Assembly (NCBI RefSeq): GCF_036226405.1
Contig: NZ_CP108464.1
Span: 2,356,001 to 2,420,000 of the forward strand
DNA from: Streptomyces sp. NBC_01260
Lineage (GTDB): Bacteria; Actinomycetota; Actinomycetes; Streptomycetales; Streptomycetaceae
Reading direction: 5' to 3'
DNA: 64,000 bases
This document shows, piece by piece, positions 1-7,853 of this stretch. The notes under the pieces were generated by a model. That model saw only the letters and a program-made list of their open reading frames with translations. It was not told the DNA's origin and ran no database searches. The position numbers and the translations under genes are program-made. Every line of letters starts with the position of its first letter. Positions within the stretch are counted from its first letter, which is position 1.

Positions 1-1030
1 GGAGGTCCTTGATGTCGACCGAGGAGGCGGTGAACTTCAGCACCTTCTTCGTGCTGCCGTCACCCTTCTCCACCTCCACGATGCCCTTGTAGTCGAGTCC
101 GCTCAGGGTGAGCAGCGAACTCTCCAGGATCCACGGGTCGTTCGGGAGCCGGGGGATGCCCTGCTCCAGATCGGCCGCGGCCAGTGCCTTCGGGTCGGCG
201 GTCGGGCACGGGAAGGAGGGCTTGGCGCCGTCCGGGATGTCCTCGTCCTTCTTGGGGTCGAGTCCCTTGACGTCCTTGTCCAGCTCCTCGACCGGCTTGC
301 CGGCCTTGCCCGCCGCCTCGCGGATGGCGTCGGTGGTCTTGTCGACCGTGTCCTTCGCGGCGTCCGTGGCCTTCTCGACGGGCTTGTCGGCCTTGTCCGT
401 CTTCGCCTTGCCGGTGGCGCTCGCGGACGGCTTCGGGGACGCGGTGGTGGCGCTCGGGGACGGACTGGCCGTCTCCTTGTCCGGTCCGTCGAAGAGGTCC
501 TTGAGGGCGTCGCCCAGCCCCAGCGGGTCGAGCGGGTTCTTCGACTTGGTGGGCGAAGGGGTCGCGCTCGGCTTCGCGACCTCGGCGTCGGTGCTCTTCT
601 TCGCCGAACCGGTCGCCTTGTCGGTTCCCTTGTCGCCCGAGGTGCTCGCCGACGGGCTGGACGAGGGCTTCGGGGTGGCCCCGTCGCTCTTGTCCGGCGT
701 GGCCTTGTCGCTCGCGGTGGCGGACGGGGAGGGCGACTTCGTCGCGGACGCGGAGGGCGACGGCGACTCGCTCGGCTCGTCGGAGCGGGTCACGCAGGGG
801 CCCGGCGCGAAGGGGATGTCCGCGTTGTCGTCGGCCATCGCCAGCTTCGGAGTGAGCCCCATGCCGACGAACACCGCGGTCGGCATCGCGGCGAGCGCGA
901 ACGCCTTCTTGCCCGCGGGCATGTGGAGCTTCGTCAGCAGTGACCTCTTGGGGGCGGCGTGGCGGGGCCCTCTTCGCTCCTGGAGCCCGCTCGCGCCCAC
1001 GGTGTCCGCCTGATTGTCGTCACCCCGCAC
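1..1030 (-). CDS. Lys/Ser/Pro-rich exported or membrane-anchored protein, C-terminus beyond the left edge
   Basis: Partial gene: 343 codons are visible and the reading frame runs off the left edge. I start it at GTG 1030, which overlaps the stop of the DUF6114 gene by 11 bp and so suggests translational coupling. The N-terminus is basic, then residues of about 38-58 (KKAFALAAMPTAVFVGMGL) form one hydrophobic segment, either a late signal peptide or an anchor. After it comes a long low-complexity linker rich in SPSPSAS and KSDKAT repeats, then a more ordered part with DIPDGAKPSFPCPT and a C-terminal beta-rich stretch. Two cysteines flank the linker. I recognise it only as the third member of a DUF6230/DUF6114 trio. 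Function is unknown; an envelope location is inferred from the anchor and linker. Confidence 0.8.
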   Translation of the reverse strand, partial: MRGDDNQADTVGASGLQERRGPRHAAPKRSLLTKLHMPAGKKAFALAAMPTAVFVGMGLTPKLAMADDNADIPFAPGPCVTRSDEPSESPSPSASATKSPSPSATASDKATPDKSDGATPKPSSSPSASTSGDKGTDKATGSAKKSTDAEVAKPSATPSPTKSKNPLDPLGLGDALKDLFDGPDKETASPSPSATTASPKPSASATGKAKTDKADKPVEKATDAAKDTVDKTTDAIREAAGKAGKPVEELDKDVKGLDPKKDEDIPDGAKPSFPCPTADPKALAAADLEQGIPRLPNDPWILESSLLTLSGLDYKGIVEVEKGDGSTKKVLKFTASSVDIKDL

Positions 1031-1610
1031 GATGGCTCCCGCCGTCGACCTCGACTGTCGTGTCGTACTTCGCCTGCTCCTGCTGGGGAACGGCGCTCCC
1101 GTAGAGCTCGCCCCCGGAGTGTTCGGCGGTCTGCTCGTCCTTCGTGAACGAGAGGCCCTCCGGTGCCGCTTCGGCGGGAACTCCCGCCGCGGGCGCGGCC
1201 TCGTCCGTCCCCGGCTCACCAGGAGCCCAGGAGAGGGAGAGCGCGCCGCCGAGCAGGGCGAAGAGGAAGCCGATCAGGAAGCCGCCGATGTTGGCGACGG
1301 GGATCGAGATCAGCGCGAGGAGGATCGCCGCGACGCCCGCGAACACTCGGACGATGCTGTGGAACCACATCGTCAGGCCCAGCGTGATGAGCAGGACTCC
1401 GATGATGAGCGACCCGGCGCCCGCGGTGGTGGACATGGCCAGCGTCACGTTGCCGAGGTGCATGTTCGCGTACGGGAAGTACGCGATGGGTACTCCGCCC
1501 AGCATGGTGAACAGACCCGCCCAGAACGGCCGGTTACCCCGCCAGGTGCGGAACGTCCGCCGGAAGACGCTGAGGTAGTGCTCGTTCTGCCCTTGGGATT
1601 CGGGGCTCAT
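1020..1610 (-). CDS. DUF6114 family four-helix membrane protein
   Basis: A 196-residue protein starting at ATG 1610, with AGGGAG about ten bases upstream. Four hydrophobic segments lie at roughly 29-49, 55-78, 88-106 and 108-127, followed by a soluble acidic, Ala/Glu-rich tail of about 65 residues. The conserved start reads FRTWRGNRPFWAG, typical as I recall of DUF6114. It lies between the DUF6230 gene upstream (93 bp gap) and the Lys/Ser-rich gene downstream (11 bp overlap), so the three are probably one operon. No catalytic motif is visible; it could be a membrane scaffold or partner for the secreted DUF6230 protein, which is inference only. Confidence 0.85.
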   Translation of the reverse strand: MSPESQGQNEHYLSVFRRTFRTWRGNRPFWAGLFTMLGGVPIAYFPYANMHLGNVTLAMSTTAGAGSLIIGVLLITLGLTMWFHSIVRVFAGVAAILLALISIPVANIGGFLIGFLFALLGGALSLSWAPGEPGTDEAAPAAGVPAEAAPEGLSFTKDEQTAEHSGGELYGSAVPQQEQAKYDTTVEVDGGSHRAG

Positions 1611-1702
1611 GGAAAACAGCTCCCTGGAACCGGTACTGCCGTGAGAAAGAGAAGGGTGGGTGGCCGGAAGGCAGTGCGTCCCCCGGCCACCCTGGCGGGT
1701 GC

Positions 1703-2362
1703 CTAGTGGTAGCACTCCGTGTCTGTGCCCTTGTGCAGGCGCAGCTTCAGACCGCTGAGGTTGAAGGTGCCGGCCGTCGTGGCCCACGCCTTCTGCTTGA
1801 CGCCGGTCAGCACGGCCTCCTCGGCGCGCTGGGAGAACCCGTTGGGGTTGGCCTGGGTGCCGGGCTGGATGCCCGTGCCCTTGTCCGTGCGCGGCAGCGA
1901 ACCCGCGGCCACACCGATGTCGATGTTCTTGAACTTGGCGTCGGCGTCGAGCTGCGACACATCGAGGTAGAGGCCCTCGGCGTAGACAGGATCGTGGCCC
2001 TTGCCACCCGCCTCCAGCCTCATGGTGACGGTGCCGAGGCCAAACGGCAGGTTGGGTGTGGCGACCGACTGGCACATGTTCGTGATGGTGGCCTTGCTGA
2101 AGCCCGACACCGCCACGGCGTGCCCCCCGCCCGGGAGCTTGGGGTCGGAGCCGCGTTCGGCGGCCACGTTGCCGTACTGCACGAAGTCGTAGCCGTGGAG
2201 CTCATCGGCCGTGACCTTGAAGTCCTGCCCGGACACGCTGAACGACGCGGCGAGCGCGCCCTGTGCCAGACCCACACCCACCGCGGCGGTGGCTATGACG
2301 CTCGGCACCATGACGACAGCGAAACGCTTCCATCTCGTGCCACCGCGAACCTGGGAACTCAT
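1703..2362 (-). CDS. DUF6230 family exported protein (older annotation: cholesterol esterase)
   Basis: A 219-residue protein starting at ATG 2362 behind a strong GGAGGA site. Residues 14-38 form a signal peptide or signal anchor ending in GLAQGALA. The rest looks like an extracellular beta-rich domain with SGQDFKVTADELHGYDFVQYG and two cysteines, one near residue 94 and one three residues from the C-terminus (TECYH), which could form a disulfide. Older annotations call the family cholesterol esterase, but no GxSxG nucleophile elbow is visible and I do not support that activity. It leads the trio and probably uses a promoter in the 600-bp gap upstream, where two related palindromes lie. Confidence 0.85.
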   Translation of the reverse strand: MSSQVRGGTRWKRFAVVMVPSVIATAAVGVGLAQGALAASFSVSGQDFKVTADELHGYDFVQYGNVAAERGSDPKLPGGGHAVAVSGFSKATITNMCQSVATPNLPFGLGTVTMRLEAGGKGHDPVYAEGLYLDVSQLDADAKFKNIDIGVAAGSLPRTDKGTGIQPGTQANPNGFSQRAEEAVLTGVKQKAWATTAGTFNLSGLKLRLHKGTDTECYH

Positions 2363-2713
2363 ACTTTTCCTCCTTCTCGGACGTACATCTCCGGTCTGGC
2401 ATCCTGCCCGACCTGGGATGGGAGAAGTGCTACGTCCTCGGAAAGGAGAGCGCCCGCGAACGGGACGTGAACCGCGCCCGAATCACCGGCGATCACCCCC
2501 GAGCGACAACCACTGGCCACGCGTTCGCGCAACCTCTTCGGACAGGCCCTGCGAGTCAGCAGGAACCCCCCTGTCCGGAGCCGGCACCACTGCCGCCGGC
2601 CCACCCGGTGGGGACCCAACGGAGCCGCCGGCACCGACTGGCAGCCGGACTGGCGGTATTGGACCGAGCGTGGCCGATCGTGGTCCATTCGCGGCCGTGA
2701 CACAAGGGGGCTC

Positions 2714-2729
2714 GTTACTCACTGGTAAC
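2714..2729. promoter_or_regulatory. Inverted repeat GTTAC-N6-GTAAC, candidate operator
   Basis: The site reads GTTACTCACTGGTAAC, two half-sites GTTAC facing each other. It resembles the site at 2845-2857 (shared half-site TTACTC) and sits about 350 bp upstream of the DUF6230 gene. The half-site looks like those of TetR-type repressors. The regulator is unknown. Confidence 0.4.
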
Positions 2730-2844
2730 GGCGCGATAACCCGCCCACGACCGGGCGGTACCGACCGGCCACACACGGTTGCCCCGGACCCGCAGACGAA
2801 TCACGGCATTGACGAGCGAAATCGGACAGATCCCAGTGTGCGAT

Positions 2845-2857
2845 TTACTCGGAGTAA
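2845..2857. promoter_or_regulatory. Inverted repeat TTACTC-G-GAGTAA, candidate operator
   Basis: Perfect 6-bp arms around a single central G. It shares its half-site with the repeat 130 bp away at 2714-2729 and could be the second operator of the same regulator. Confidence 0.4.
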
Positions 2858-2919
2858 CAGCCCGTGCTTTTATCAAGATTTGGTAAAGCGAGGGCCTCTC
2901 TTATCGCCCCGACGCGAAA

Positions 2920-2952
2920 ACGGCCGCGACTCCGGGGAGGAGTCGCGGCCGT
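2920..2952 (-). terminator. Rho-independent terminator after the chaperedoxin gene
   Basis: Arms 2920-2933 (ACGGCCGCGACTCC) and 2939-2952 are perfect 14-bp complements around a GGGGA loop. On the minus strand the stem starts ten bases past the stop codon at 2962 and is followed by TTTT. Confidence 0.85.
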
Positions 2953-2961
2953 GTTGTCAGA

Positions 2962-3942
2962 TCAGAACAAGACGCGTGCGAGGGCGGTGCGTGCGGCGCC
3001 GACTCGGGGATCATCGGGGCCGATCACCTCGAAGAGCTCCAGCAGCCGCACCCGTACCCGGTCGCGGTCGTCACCGAAAGTCCGGCGGACCGTCTCGACG
3101 AGACGCCCGAACGCGTCCTCGACATGACCGCCCACCAGATCCAGGTCGGCCGCGGCGAGCTGGGCCGGCACATCGGCCGGGTTCTCGGCGGCGTCCTTGC
3201 GGACCTGCTGCGGGTCCGTCTTCTGGACCCGGGCCAGGAGCTCCGCCTGGGCGAGGCCGAGCTTGGCCTCGCTGTTGGCCGGTTCGTCGGAGAGGACGTT
3301 CTTGTACGCCTGGACGGCGCCCGCGAAGTCATTGGCGTCCAGCGCCTGCGCGGCCGCCTCCAGCAGGGCGTCGTACGGGCCGACGGGTACCGGGGCGGGC
3401 TCCTGCGCGGCCGCGTCGGGAGCCGCCGCGTCCTGGTCGACGACGATGCCGGTGAGTCCGAACCGCTCCTCGCCGACCTGGATCAGCTGGTCCAGGGTCT
3501 GCCGGATCTGGGACTCGGGGGCCGCGCCCTGGAAGAGCGGCAACGCCTGACCGGCCACGACCGCGAAGACCGCCGGGATGCCCTGGATCCCGAACTGCTG
3601 CATCAGCATCTGGTTGGCGTCGACATCGACCTTGGCCAGCACGAAGCGGCCGTTGTACTCCTGGGCCAGCCGCTCCAGGAGCGGCCCCAACTGCTTGCAC
3701 GGCTCGCACCACTCGGCCCAGAAGTCGATGACGACGGGGACTTCGGCGGAGCGTTGCAGGACGTCGTTCTCGAAGCCCGCCTCGTCGACGTCGAACACGA
3801 GGGAGGAAGCGGGTACGGCTGCGGGGCCACCCTGCCGGGCGGACTCGGCACGGGCCTGCTCCGCCTTCACCTTGGCCTCACCGGCCGCCTTCACCGCGGC
3901 GAGGTCGACGACGCCGCTCATGGACATGTTCCTAGGCTGCAT
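2962..3942 (-). CDS. Thioredoxin-fold TPR chaperedoxin, CnoX/YbbN family
   Basis: A 326-residue cytoplasmic protein with a thioredoxin-like domain at about 48-155 and a helical TPR-like region at about 215-326. The redox motif is WCEPC (C79, C82), so both cysteines are present, unlike the SxxC of E. coli CnoX. The family binds substrates under oxidative stress and hands them to GroEL or DnaK; that role is taken from the family. The start is ATG 3942, with GGGAGGA eight bases upstream. The first 45 residues are a charged Ala/Lys/Glu segment. The gene is monocistronic with its own terminator and is divergent from a TetR gene across a 23-bp operator, so the TetR protein may control both. Confidence 0.88.
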   Translation of the reverse strand: MQPRNMSMSGVVDLAAVKAAGEAKVKAEQARAESARQGGPAAVPASSLVFDVDEAGFENDVLQRSAEVPVVIDFWAEWCEPCKQLGPLLERLAQEYNGRFVLAKVDVDANQMLMQQFGIQGIPAVFAVVAGQALPLFQGAAPESQIRQTLDQLIQVGEERFGLTGIVVDQDAAAPDAAAQEPAPVPVGPYDALLEAAAQALDANDFAGAVQAYKNVLSDEPANSEAKLGLAQAELLARVQKTDPQQVRKDAAENPADVPAQLAAADLDLVGGHVEDAFGRLVETVRRTFGDDRDRVRVRLLELFEVIGPDDPRVGAARTALARVLF

Positions 3943-4259
3943 ACGTACATCCTCCCCCCTTGGCGCACCGATCCGGAAAGCGATACGTGAACCGCGCCCA
4001 TCCGTGACCCCCGCCGGTGTGCGAGGTGTACGGACAGACACGGTCCGAGGGCCCCTGAAAGACCCGGTTCGGCACCCGGTCCCCACCCGGCGCCTGTGGC
4101 TGTCGTTCGTCCGTGGCGCCACAACGGCCGGGCCGTTGTTCTTACGCTACGACCCGTAGCGTAACTGGCCGCCACCCCCGCTGCACAGGAGTGCCCGGTG
4201 ATCTGTCTCACGGCGAACGGGGCCGGTCGGCACTAGCTACTGGCGGGTATGGTCGCGTC
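3943..4259. other. Divergent promoter region between the chaperedoxin and TetR genes
   Basis: This 317-bp gap holds the two outward promoters and a 23-bp perfect inverted repeat at 4142-4164. I see no small gene in it with a convincing ribosome site. Confidence 0.5.
4142..4164. promoter_or_regulatory. 23-bp perfect inverted repeat, probable TetR operator
   Basis: TTACGCTACG (4142-4151), spacer ACC, and CGTAGCGTAA (4155-4164) are exact complements. The site lies 95 bp before the TetR start and 199 bp before the divergent chaperedoxin start, the usual place for an autoregulatory TetR operator. Confidence 0.7.
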
Positions 4260-4889
4260 ATGCTGAGCCACAGCCACCCCAAACCCGCACGAACGGGACG
4301 TCCGCGCAATGCCGCGGCCGATGAGGCGATCCTGGAGGCGACCAGAGCCTCGCTGGTCGACCTGGGCTGGTCGAAGCTGACGATGGGCGACGTGGCGACG
4401 CGGGCCGGGGTCGCCAAGACGACGCTCTACCGGCGCTGGGCGGGCAAGAACGAGCTGGTCGTGGACGCGGTCGCGGTCCTCTTCGACGAGCTGGAGCTGC
4501 CGGATCTGGGCAGCCTGTCCGCCGATGTGCAGGCGGTGGTGCTCCAGTTCGCCGCGCTGCTGGAGCGGCCGGAGACCCGGACCGCGCTGATGGCGGTGGT
4601 CGCGGAGTCGACCCGGGACGAGGCGCTGCGGAGCCGGATCCGCGACTCGATCGTGGACCGGCAGAAGCGGCTGGTGCTCCAGGGCCGCCAACGGGCTCAG
4701 GACCGGGGCGAGTTGCCGGTGGAGCAGGACGAGGTCACGGCGGCGCTGACGGCGGATCTGATCTTCGACGTGATCGCCGGCGCGGTGGTGCACCGGGCGC
4801 TGGTGAGCGCCGAGCCCGTCGATGCCGACTGGGCCCGGCGCTTCACCCTGCTGCTCCTGACGGGGCTGGGCGCCGCCGCCGCCGGATAG
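4260..4889 (+). CDS. TetR/AcrR family repressor
   Basis: A 209-residue regulator. The helix-turn-helix is at about 40-60 (TMGDVATRAGVAKTTLYRRW), followed by the family's KNELVVDAV. The C-terminal ligand domain looks like the TetR_C subgroup with a central VDRQKRLVL helix. Start at ATG 4260 by family fit; the upstream site (GGCGGG) is weak. The 10-3-10 inverted repeat upstream is its likely operator. The divergent chaperedoxin gene is a candidate target. The ligand is unknown. Confidence 0.85.
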   Translation: MLSHSHPKPARTGRPRNAAADEAILEATRASLVDLGWSKLTMGDVATRAGVAKTTLYRRWAGKNELVVDAVAVLFDELELPDLGSLSADVQAVVLQFAALLERPETRTALMAVVAESTRDEALRSRIRDSIVDRQKRLVLQGRQRAQDRGELPVEQDEVTAALTADLIFDVIAGAVVHRALVSAEPVDADWARRFTLLLLTGLGAAAAG

Positions 4890-4898
4890 CGCCGCGGG

Positions 4899-5975
4899 CT
4901 ACTTCTGCCAGGCGCAGCTGCCCAGCGTGGCCTTGTCCGCGGAGACCAGACGGTCCGCCCGCTTCGGCGTCATCAGCTTGGTGCGGTCGTTGTGGCAGAC
5001 GACGGTGCGGTCGCCCTGTCCGGCCAGGTCCACCAGGATCTGGTCCCAGTGGCGGTACTGGACGTCATGGCCGGAGTCGGCGTACGTACGGACCACCGGG
5101 GTGACCGGCAGCGCCTTGCGCCAGGTGGCGAGGCTGGCCGGCGGGACGGTGGTGTCCTTGTCGCCGCCGTACAGGTAGACGGGTGCCTTCAGCTTCGACA
5201 GGTCGGGGCCGGGGCGCTCGCAGTAGAGCTTCTGCTCGTGCACCTGCGGGGCCGGATCGGACTTCTGGCCGCGCTGGTTGTACGTGCGGGCGCCCTCCTC
5301 GTACGCGGTGTCGGCGAATCCCGGGATGGACTTGACGGCACTGTCGTCGGGGAACGCCCACCAGGAGCGCGGGTCGGCGATCGAGTCCTTGACCGCGTCG
5401 GCGAGCGCGTCGTCGCTCAGACCGCAGTACGCGGCCTTCTCGCCGTACGGCGGGAGCGCGGCGGCCAGATGGAGGGCCTTGATCCGGCCGGGGGCGCGGG
5501 CGGCGAGCTCGGCGGCGTACGGTCCGCCGCCGGAGATCGCGATCACCGAGACCTTCTTGACGCCGATCCGGTCCAGGACCTCCAGGGCGTCCTTCGCGAA
5601 GTCGGCCTTGCCGAGGGACGGGTCGTACTCCGTGTCGCCGAAGCCGTTGCGCTCCACGGAGATCAGCCGGATGCCGAACGACTCCCGGGTGGACCGGAAG
5701 AAGTCCGTCATGTGCGCGGCGCGCGCGCTGGTGCCGGTGCCGCCGATGTAGAGGACCGGGGTACCGCCCCGGCGCCCCTCGTCGATGTAGTGCGCGGTCC
5801 GGCCGCCGGAGAGCTTCGCGGCCTTCACATCCGGGCCGAGCGAGTCGAAGGCGTCCTGCACCCTCGGCTTCGGTGCCGGTGCGGCGCTGACCGCCGTCGA
5901 ACCGCTGACCAGCAGCGTTCCGAGTACGGCGAGTGCGGCGCCCGCGGCCGCTGTCATTCTCCCGGACAGTCTCAC
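4899..5975 (-). CDS. Secreted alpha/beta-hydrolase
   Basis: A 358-residue protein starting at GTG 5975, chosen because GGAGGA lies five bases upstream. Residues 1-32 are a signal peptide ending SAVSAAPA or close to it. The fold shows the order of an alpha/beta-hydrolase: GGTGTS oxyanion turn near 79, nucleophile S148 in AISGGGP (Ala in place of the first Gly of GxSxG), an acid in YGGDKDTTVPP, and the catalytic His in SGHDVQYRHW. An extra C-terminal region with two cysteines (VVCHN, GSCAWQK) may be disulfide-linked. The substrate cannot be read from the sequence. It is convergent with the TetR gene, with only ten bases between the stops. Confidence 0.82.
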   Translation of the reverse strand: MRLSGRMTAAAGAALAVLGTLLVSGSTAVSAAPAPKPRVQDAFDSLGPDVKAAKLSGGRTAHYIDEGRRGGTPVLYIGGTGTSARAAHMTDFFRSTRESFGIRLISVERNGFGDTEYDPSLGKADFAKDALEVLDRIGVKKVSVIAISGGGPYAAELAARAPGRIKALHLAAALPPYGEKAAYCGLSDDALADAVKDSIADPRSWWAFPDDSAVKSIPGFADTAYEEGARTYNQRGQKSDPAPQVHEQKLYCERPGPDLSKLKAPVYLYGGDKDTTVPPASLATWRKALPVTPVVRTYADSGHDVQYRHWDQILVDLAGQGDRTVVCHNDRTKLMTPKRADRLVSADKATLGSCAWQK

Positions 5976-6058
5976 TGTGTTCCTCCAGAGGGATACGAGT
6001 ATCGCGGCTGCGCCTACCCGGGCCCCTGGAGGTGACACCTGTAACTACCAACTACCTG

Positions 6059-7759
6059 TCAGAAGCCGGGCGGCTCCGTGTAGGTGCCCCATTCCTCTCG
6101 CAGCACCCCGCAGATCTCACCGAGGGTCGCCTCGGCCCGTACGGCGTCGAGCATCGGGGCGATCATGTTGGAGCCGTCGCGGGCGGCGGCCAGCATCGCG
6201 TCCAGCGCGGCACCCACCCGGGCGTCGTCGCGGCCGCCCTTGCGGCCGGCGAGCTCGCTGACCTGGTCGCGCTCGACCTCGTGGCTGACCCGCAGGATCT
6301 CCAGGTCCCCGGTCACCGAACCGTGATGGACGTTGACGCCGACGACCCGCTTGTCGCCCTTCTCCAGCGACTGCTGGTAGCGGAAGGCGGATTCGGCGAT
6401 CTCGCCGGTGAACCAGCCGTCCTCGATGCCGCGCAGGATGCCGGAGGTCATCGGCCCGATCGGGTGCTGCCCGTCCGGGTGGGCCCGGGTGCCGCGCTCC
6501 CTGATCTGCTCGAAGATCTTCTCGGCGTCCGCCTCGATCCGGTCGGTGAGCTGCTCCACGTACCAGGAACCGCCCAGCGGGTCGGCCACGTTGGCGACGC
6601 CGGTCTCCTCCATCAGCACCTGCTGGGTGCGCAGGGCGATCTCTGCGGCCTGCTCGGAGGGGAGCGCGAGGGTCTCGTCGAGGGCGTTGGTGTGCAGGGA
6701 GTTGGTGCCGCCGAGGACGGCGGAGAGCGCCTCGACCGCGGTCCGTACGACGTTGTTGTACGGCTGCTGGGCGGTGAGCGAGACCCCGGCGGTCTGGGTG
6801 TGGAAGCGGAGCCACTGCGCCTTGTCGGTCTTCGCGCCGTACGTCTCCTTCATCCAGCGGGCCCAGATCCGGCGGGCCGCGCGGAACTTGGCGATCTCCT
6901 CGAAGAAGTCCAGGTGCGCGTCGAAGAAGAAGGAGAGGCCGGGTGCGAAGGTGTCGACGTCCATCCCGCGGGAGAGACCGAGCTCCACGTAGCCGAAGCC
7001 GTCGGCGAGGGTGTACGCCAGCTCCTGCGCGGCCGTGGCTCCGGCCTCGCGGATGTGGTAGCCGGAGACGGAGAGCGGCTTGTAGGCGGGGATGTCGCGG
7101 GCGCAGTGCTCCATCAGGTCGCCGATGAGGCGCAGATGGGGCTCGGGCTGGAAGAGCCACTCCTTCTGCGCGATGTACTCCTTGAAGATGTCCGTCTGGA
7201 GCGTGCCGTTGAGCACGGCCGGGTCGACGCCCTGGCGCTCGGCGGCGACCAGGTACATGCAGAAGACGGGCACGGCCGGGCCGCTGATCGTCATCGACGT
7301 CGTGACGTCACCGAGCGGGATGTCCTTGAAGAGGACCTCCATGTCGGCGGCGGAGTCGATGGCCACACCGCAGTGGCCGACCTCGCCGAGCGCGCGGGGG
7401 TCGTCCGAGTCGCGCCCCATCAGCGTCGGCATGTCGAAGGCGACGCTCAGCCCGCCGCCGCCCGCGGCCAGGATCATCTTGTAGCGCTCGTTGGTCTGCT
7501 CGGCGTTGCCGAAGCCGGCGAACTGGCGGATCGTCCAGGTGCGGCCGCGGTAGCCGGTCGGGTGGAGCCCGCGGGTGAACGGGTACTCACCGGGCCAGCC
7601 GATCCGCTCGAACCCCTCGTACGCGTCCCCGGGCCGGGGGCCGTACGCGGGCTCGACCTGGTCCCCGGAGAGCGTGGTGAAGTCCGCGTCACGCTTGCGG
7701 GCCTTGTCGTAACGGGCCTGCCAGCGTTGGCGGCCTTCCTCGATCGCGTCAGCGTCCAT
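6059..7759 (-). CDS. icmA: Isobutyryl-CoA mutase large subunit IcmA
   Basis: A 566-residue substrate-binding subunit of an adenosylcobalamin-dependent acyl-CoA mutase that interconverts isobutyryl-CoA and n-butyryl-CoA, linking valine catabolism to butyrate-level building blocks. It is isobutyryl-type rather than methylmalonyl-type because the two specificity residues are F80 (RQFAGFGNAEQ) and Q198 (KEYIAQKEW); methylmalonyl mutases have Tyr and Arg there. The length equals that of known IcmA. The B12-binding domain is absent, as expected, and a separate small subunit (IcmB) must be encoded outside this window. A MeaB-type G protein and an adenosyltransferase encoded here could support it. 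The ATG is 7 bp from a 24-bp palindrome. Confidence 0.93.
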   Translation of the reverse strand: MDADAIEEGRQRWQARYDKARKRDADFTTLSGDQVEPAYGPRPGDAYEGFERIGWPGEYPFTRGLHPTGYRGRTWTIRQFAGFGNAEQTNERYKMILAAGGGGLSVAFDMPTLMGRDSDDPRALGEVGHCGVAIDSAADMEVLFKDIPLGDVTTSMTISGPAVPVFCMYLVAAERQGVDPAVLNGTLQTDIFKEYIAQKEWLFQPEPHLRLIGDLMEHCARDIPAYKPLSVSGYHIREAGATAAQELAYTLADGFGYVELGLSRGMDVDTFAPGLSFFFDAHLDFFEEIAKFRAARRIWARWMKETYGAKTDKAQWLRFHTQTAGVSLTAQQPYNNVVRTAVEALSAVLGGTNSLHTNALDETLALPSEQAAEIALRTQQVLMEETGVANVADPLGGSWYVEQLTDRIEADAEKIFEQIRERGTRAHPDGQHPIGPMTSGILRGIEDGWFTGEIAESAFRYQQSLEKGDKRVVGVNVHHGSVTGDLEILRVSHEVERDQVSELAGRKGGRDDARVGAALDAMLAAARDGSNMIAPMLDAVRAEATLGEICGVLREEWGTYTEPPGF

Positions 7760-7766
7760 GGTACGA

Positions 7767-7790
7767 ATTTACTAGGACGTCCTAGTAAAT
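7767..7790. promoter_or_regulatory. 24-bp perfect palindrome at the icmA start
   Basis: Each 12-bp half reads ATTTACTAGGAC. The symmetry is perfect over 7767-7790 and ends seven bases before the icmA ATG, so a bound protein would cover the promoter or ribosome site. The form suits a TetR or similar dimeric repressor, identity unknown. Confidence 0.75.
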
Positions 7791-7800
7791 GTCGATGGCA

Positions 7801-7829
7801 AACCGCCCAGCGCTTTGCGCGGGGCGGTT
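7801..7829 (-). terminator. Stem-loop after the DUF3817 gene
   Basis: Arms AACCGCCCAGCGC (7801-7813) and 7817-7829 pair with one mismatch around a TTT loop, 25 bases past the stop at 7854. There is no U-run, so this is a GC-stem type terminator if it is one. Confidence 0.5.
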
Positions 7830-7853
7830 CGAAACGCGTACGGAAGGTGCGCC

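Larger units (their letters stand above)
2363..2961. other. 600-bp intergenic region with two palindromes and one terminator
   Basis: The region separates the DUF6230 start from the stop of the chaperedoxin gene, both on the minus strand. No coding frame has a credible start, ribosome site and family match. It holds the chaperedoxin terminator at 2920-2952, a 6-bp-arm palindrome at 2845-2857, a related one at 2714-2729, and a locally AT-rich stretch around 2840-2890 that could contain a promoter for the DUF6230 operon. Confidence 0.6.

Noticed and set aside
1611..2075. Upstream extension of the DUF6114 frame across the DUF6230 gene
   Set aside because: It is an out-of-frame shadow. ATG 1610 has a good ribosome site and begins the conserved sequence.
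1703..2362. Cholesterol esterase activity for the DUF6230 protein
   Set aside because: No nucleophile elbow or catalytic triad is visible; the old label appears unsupported.
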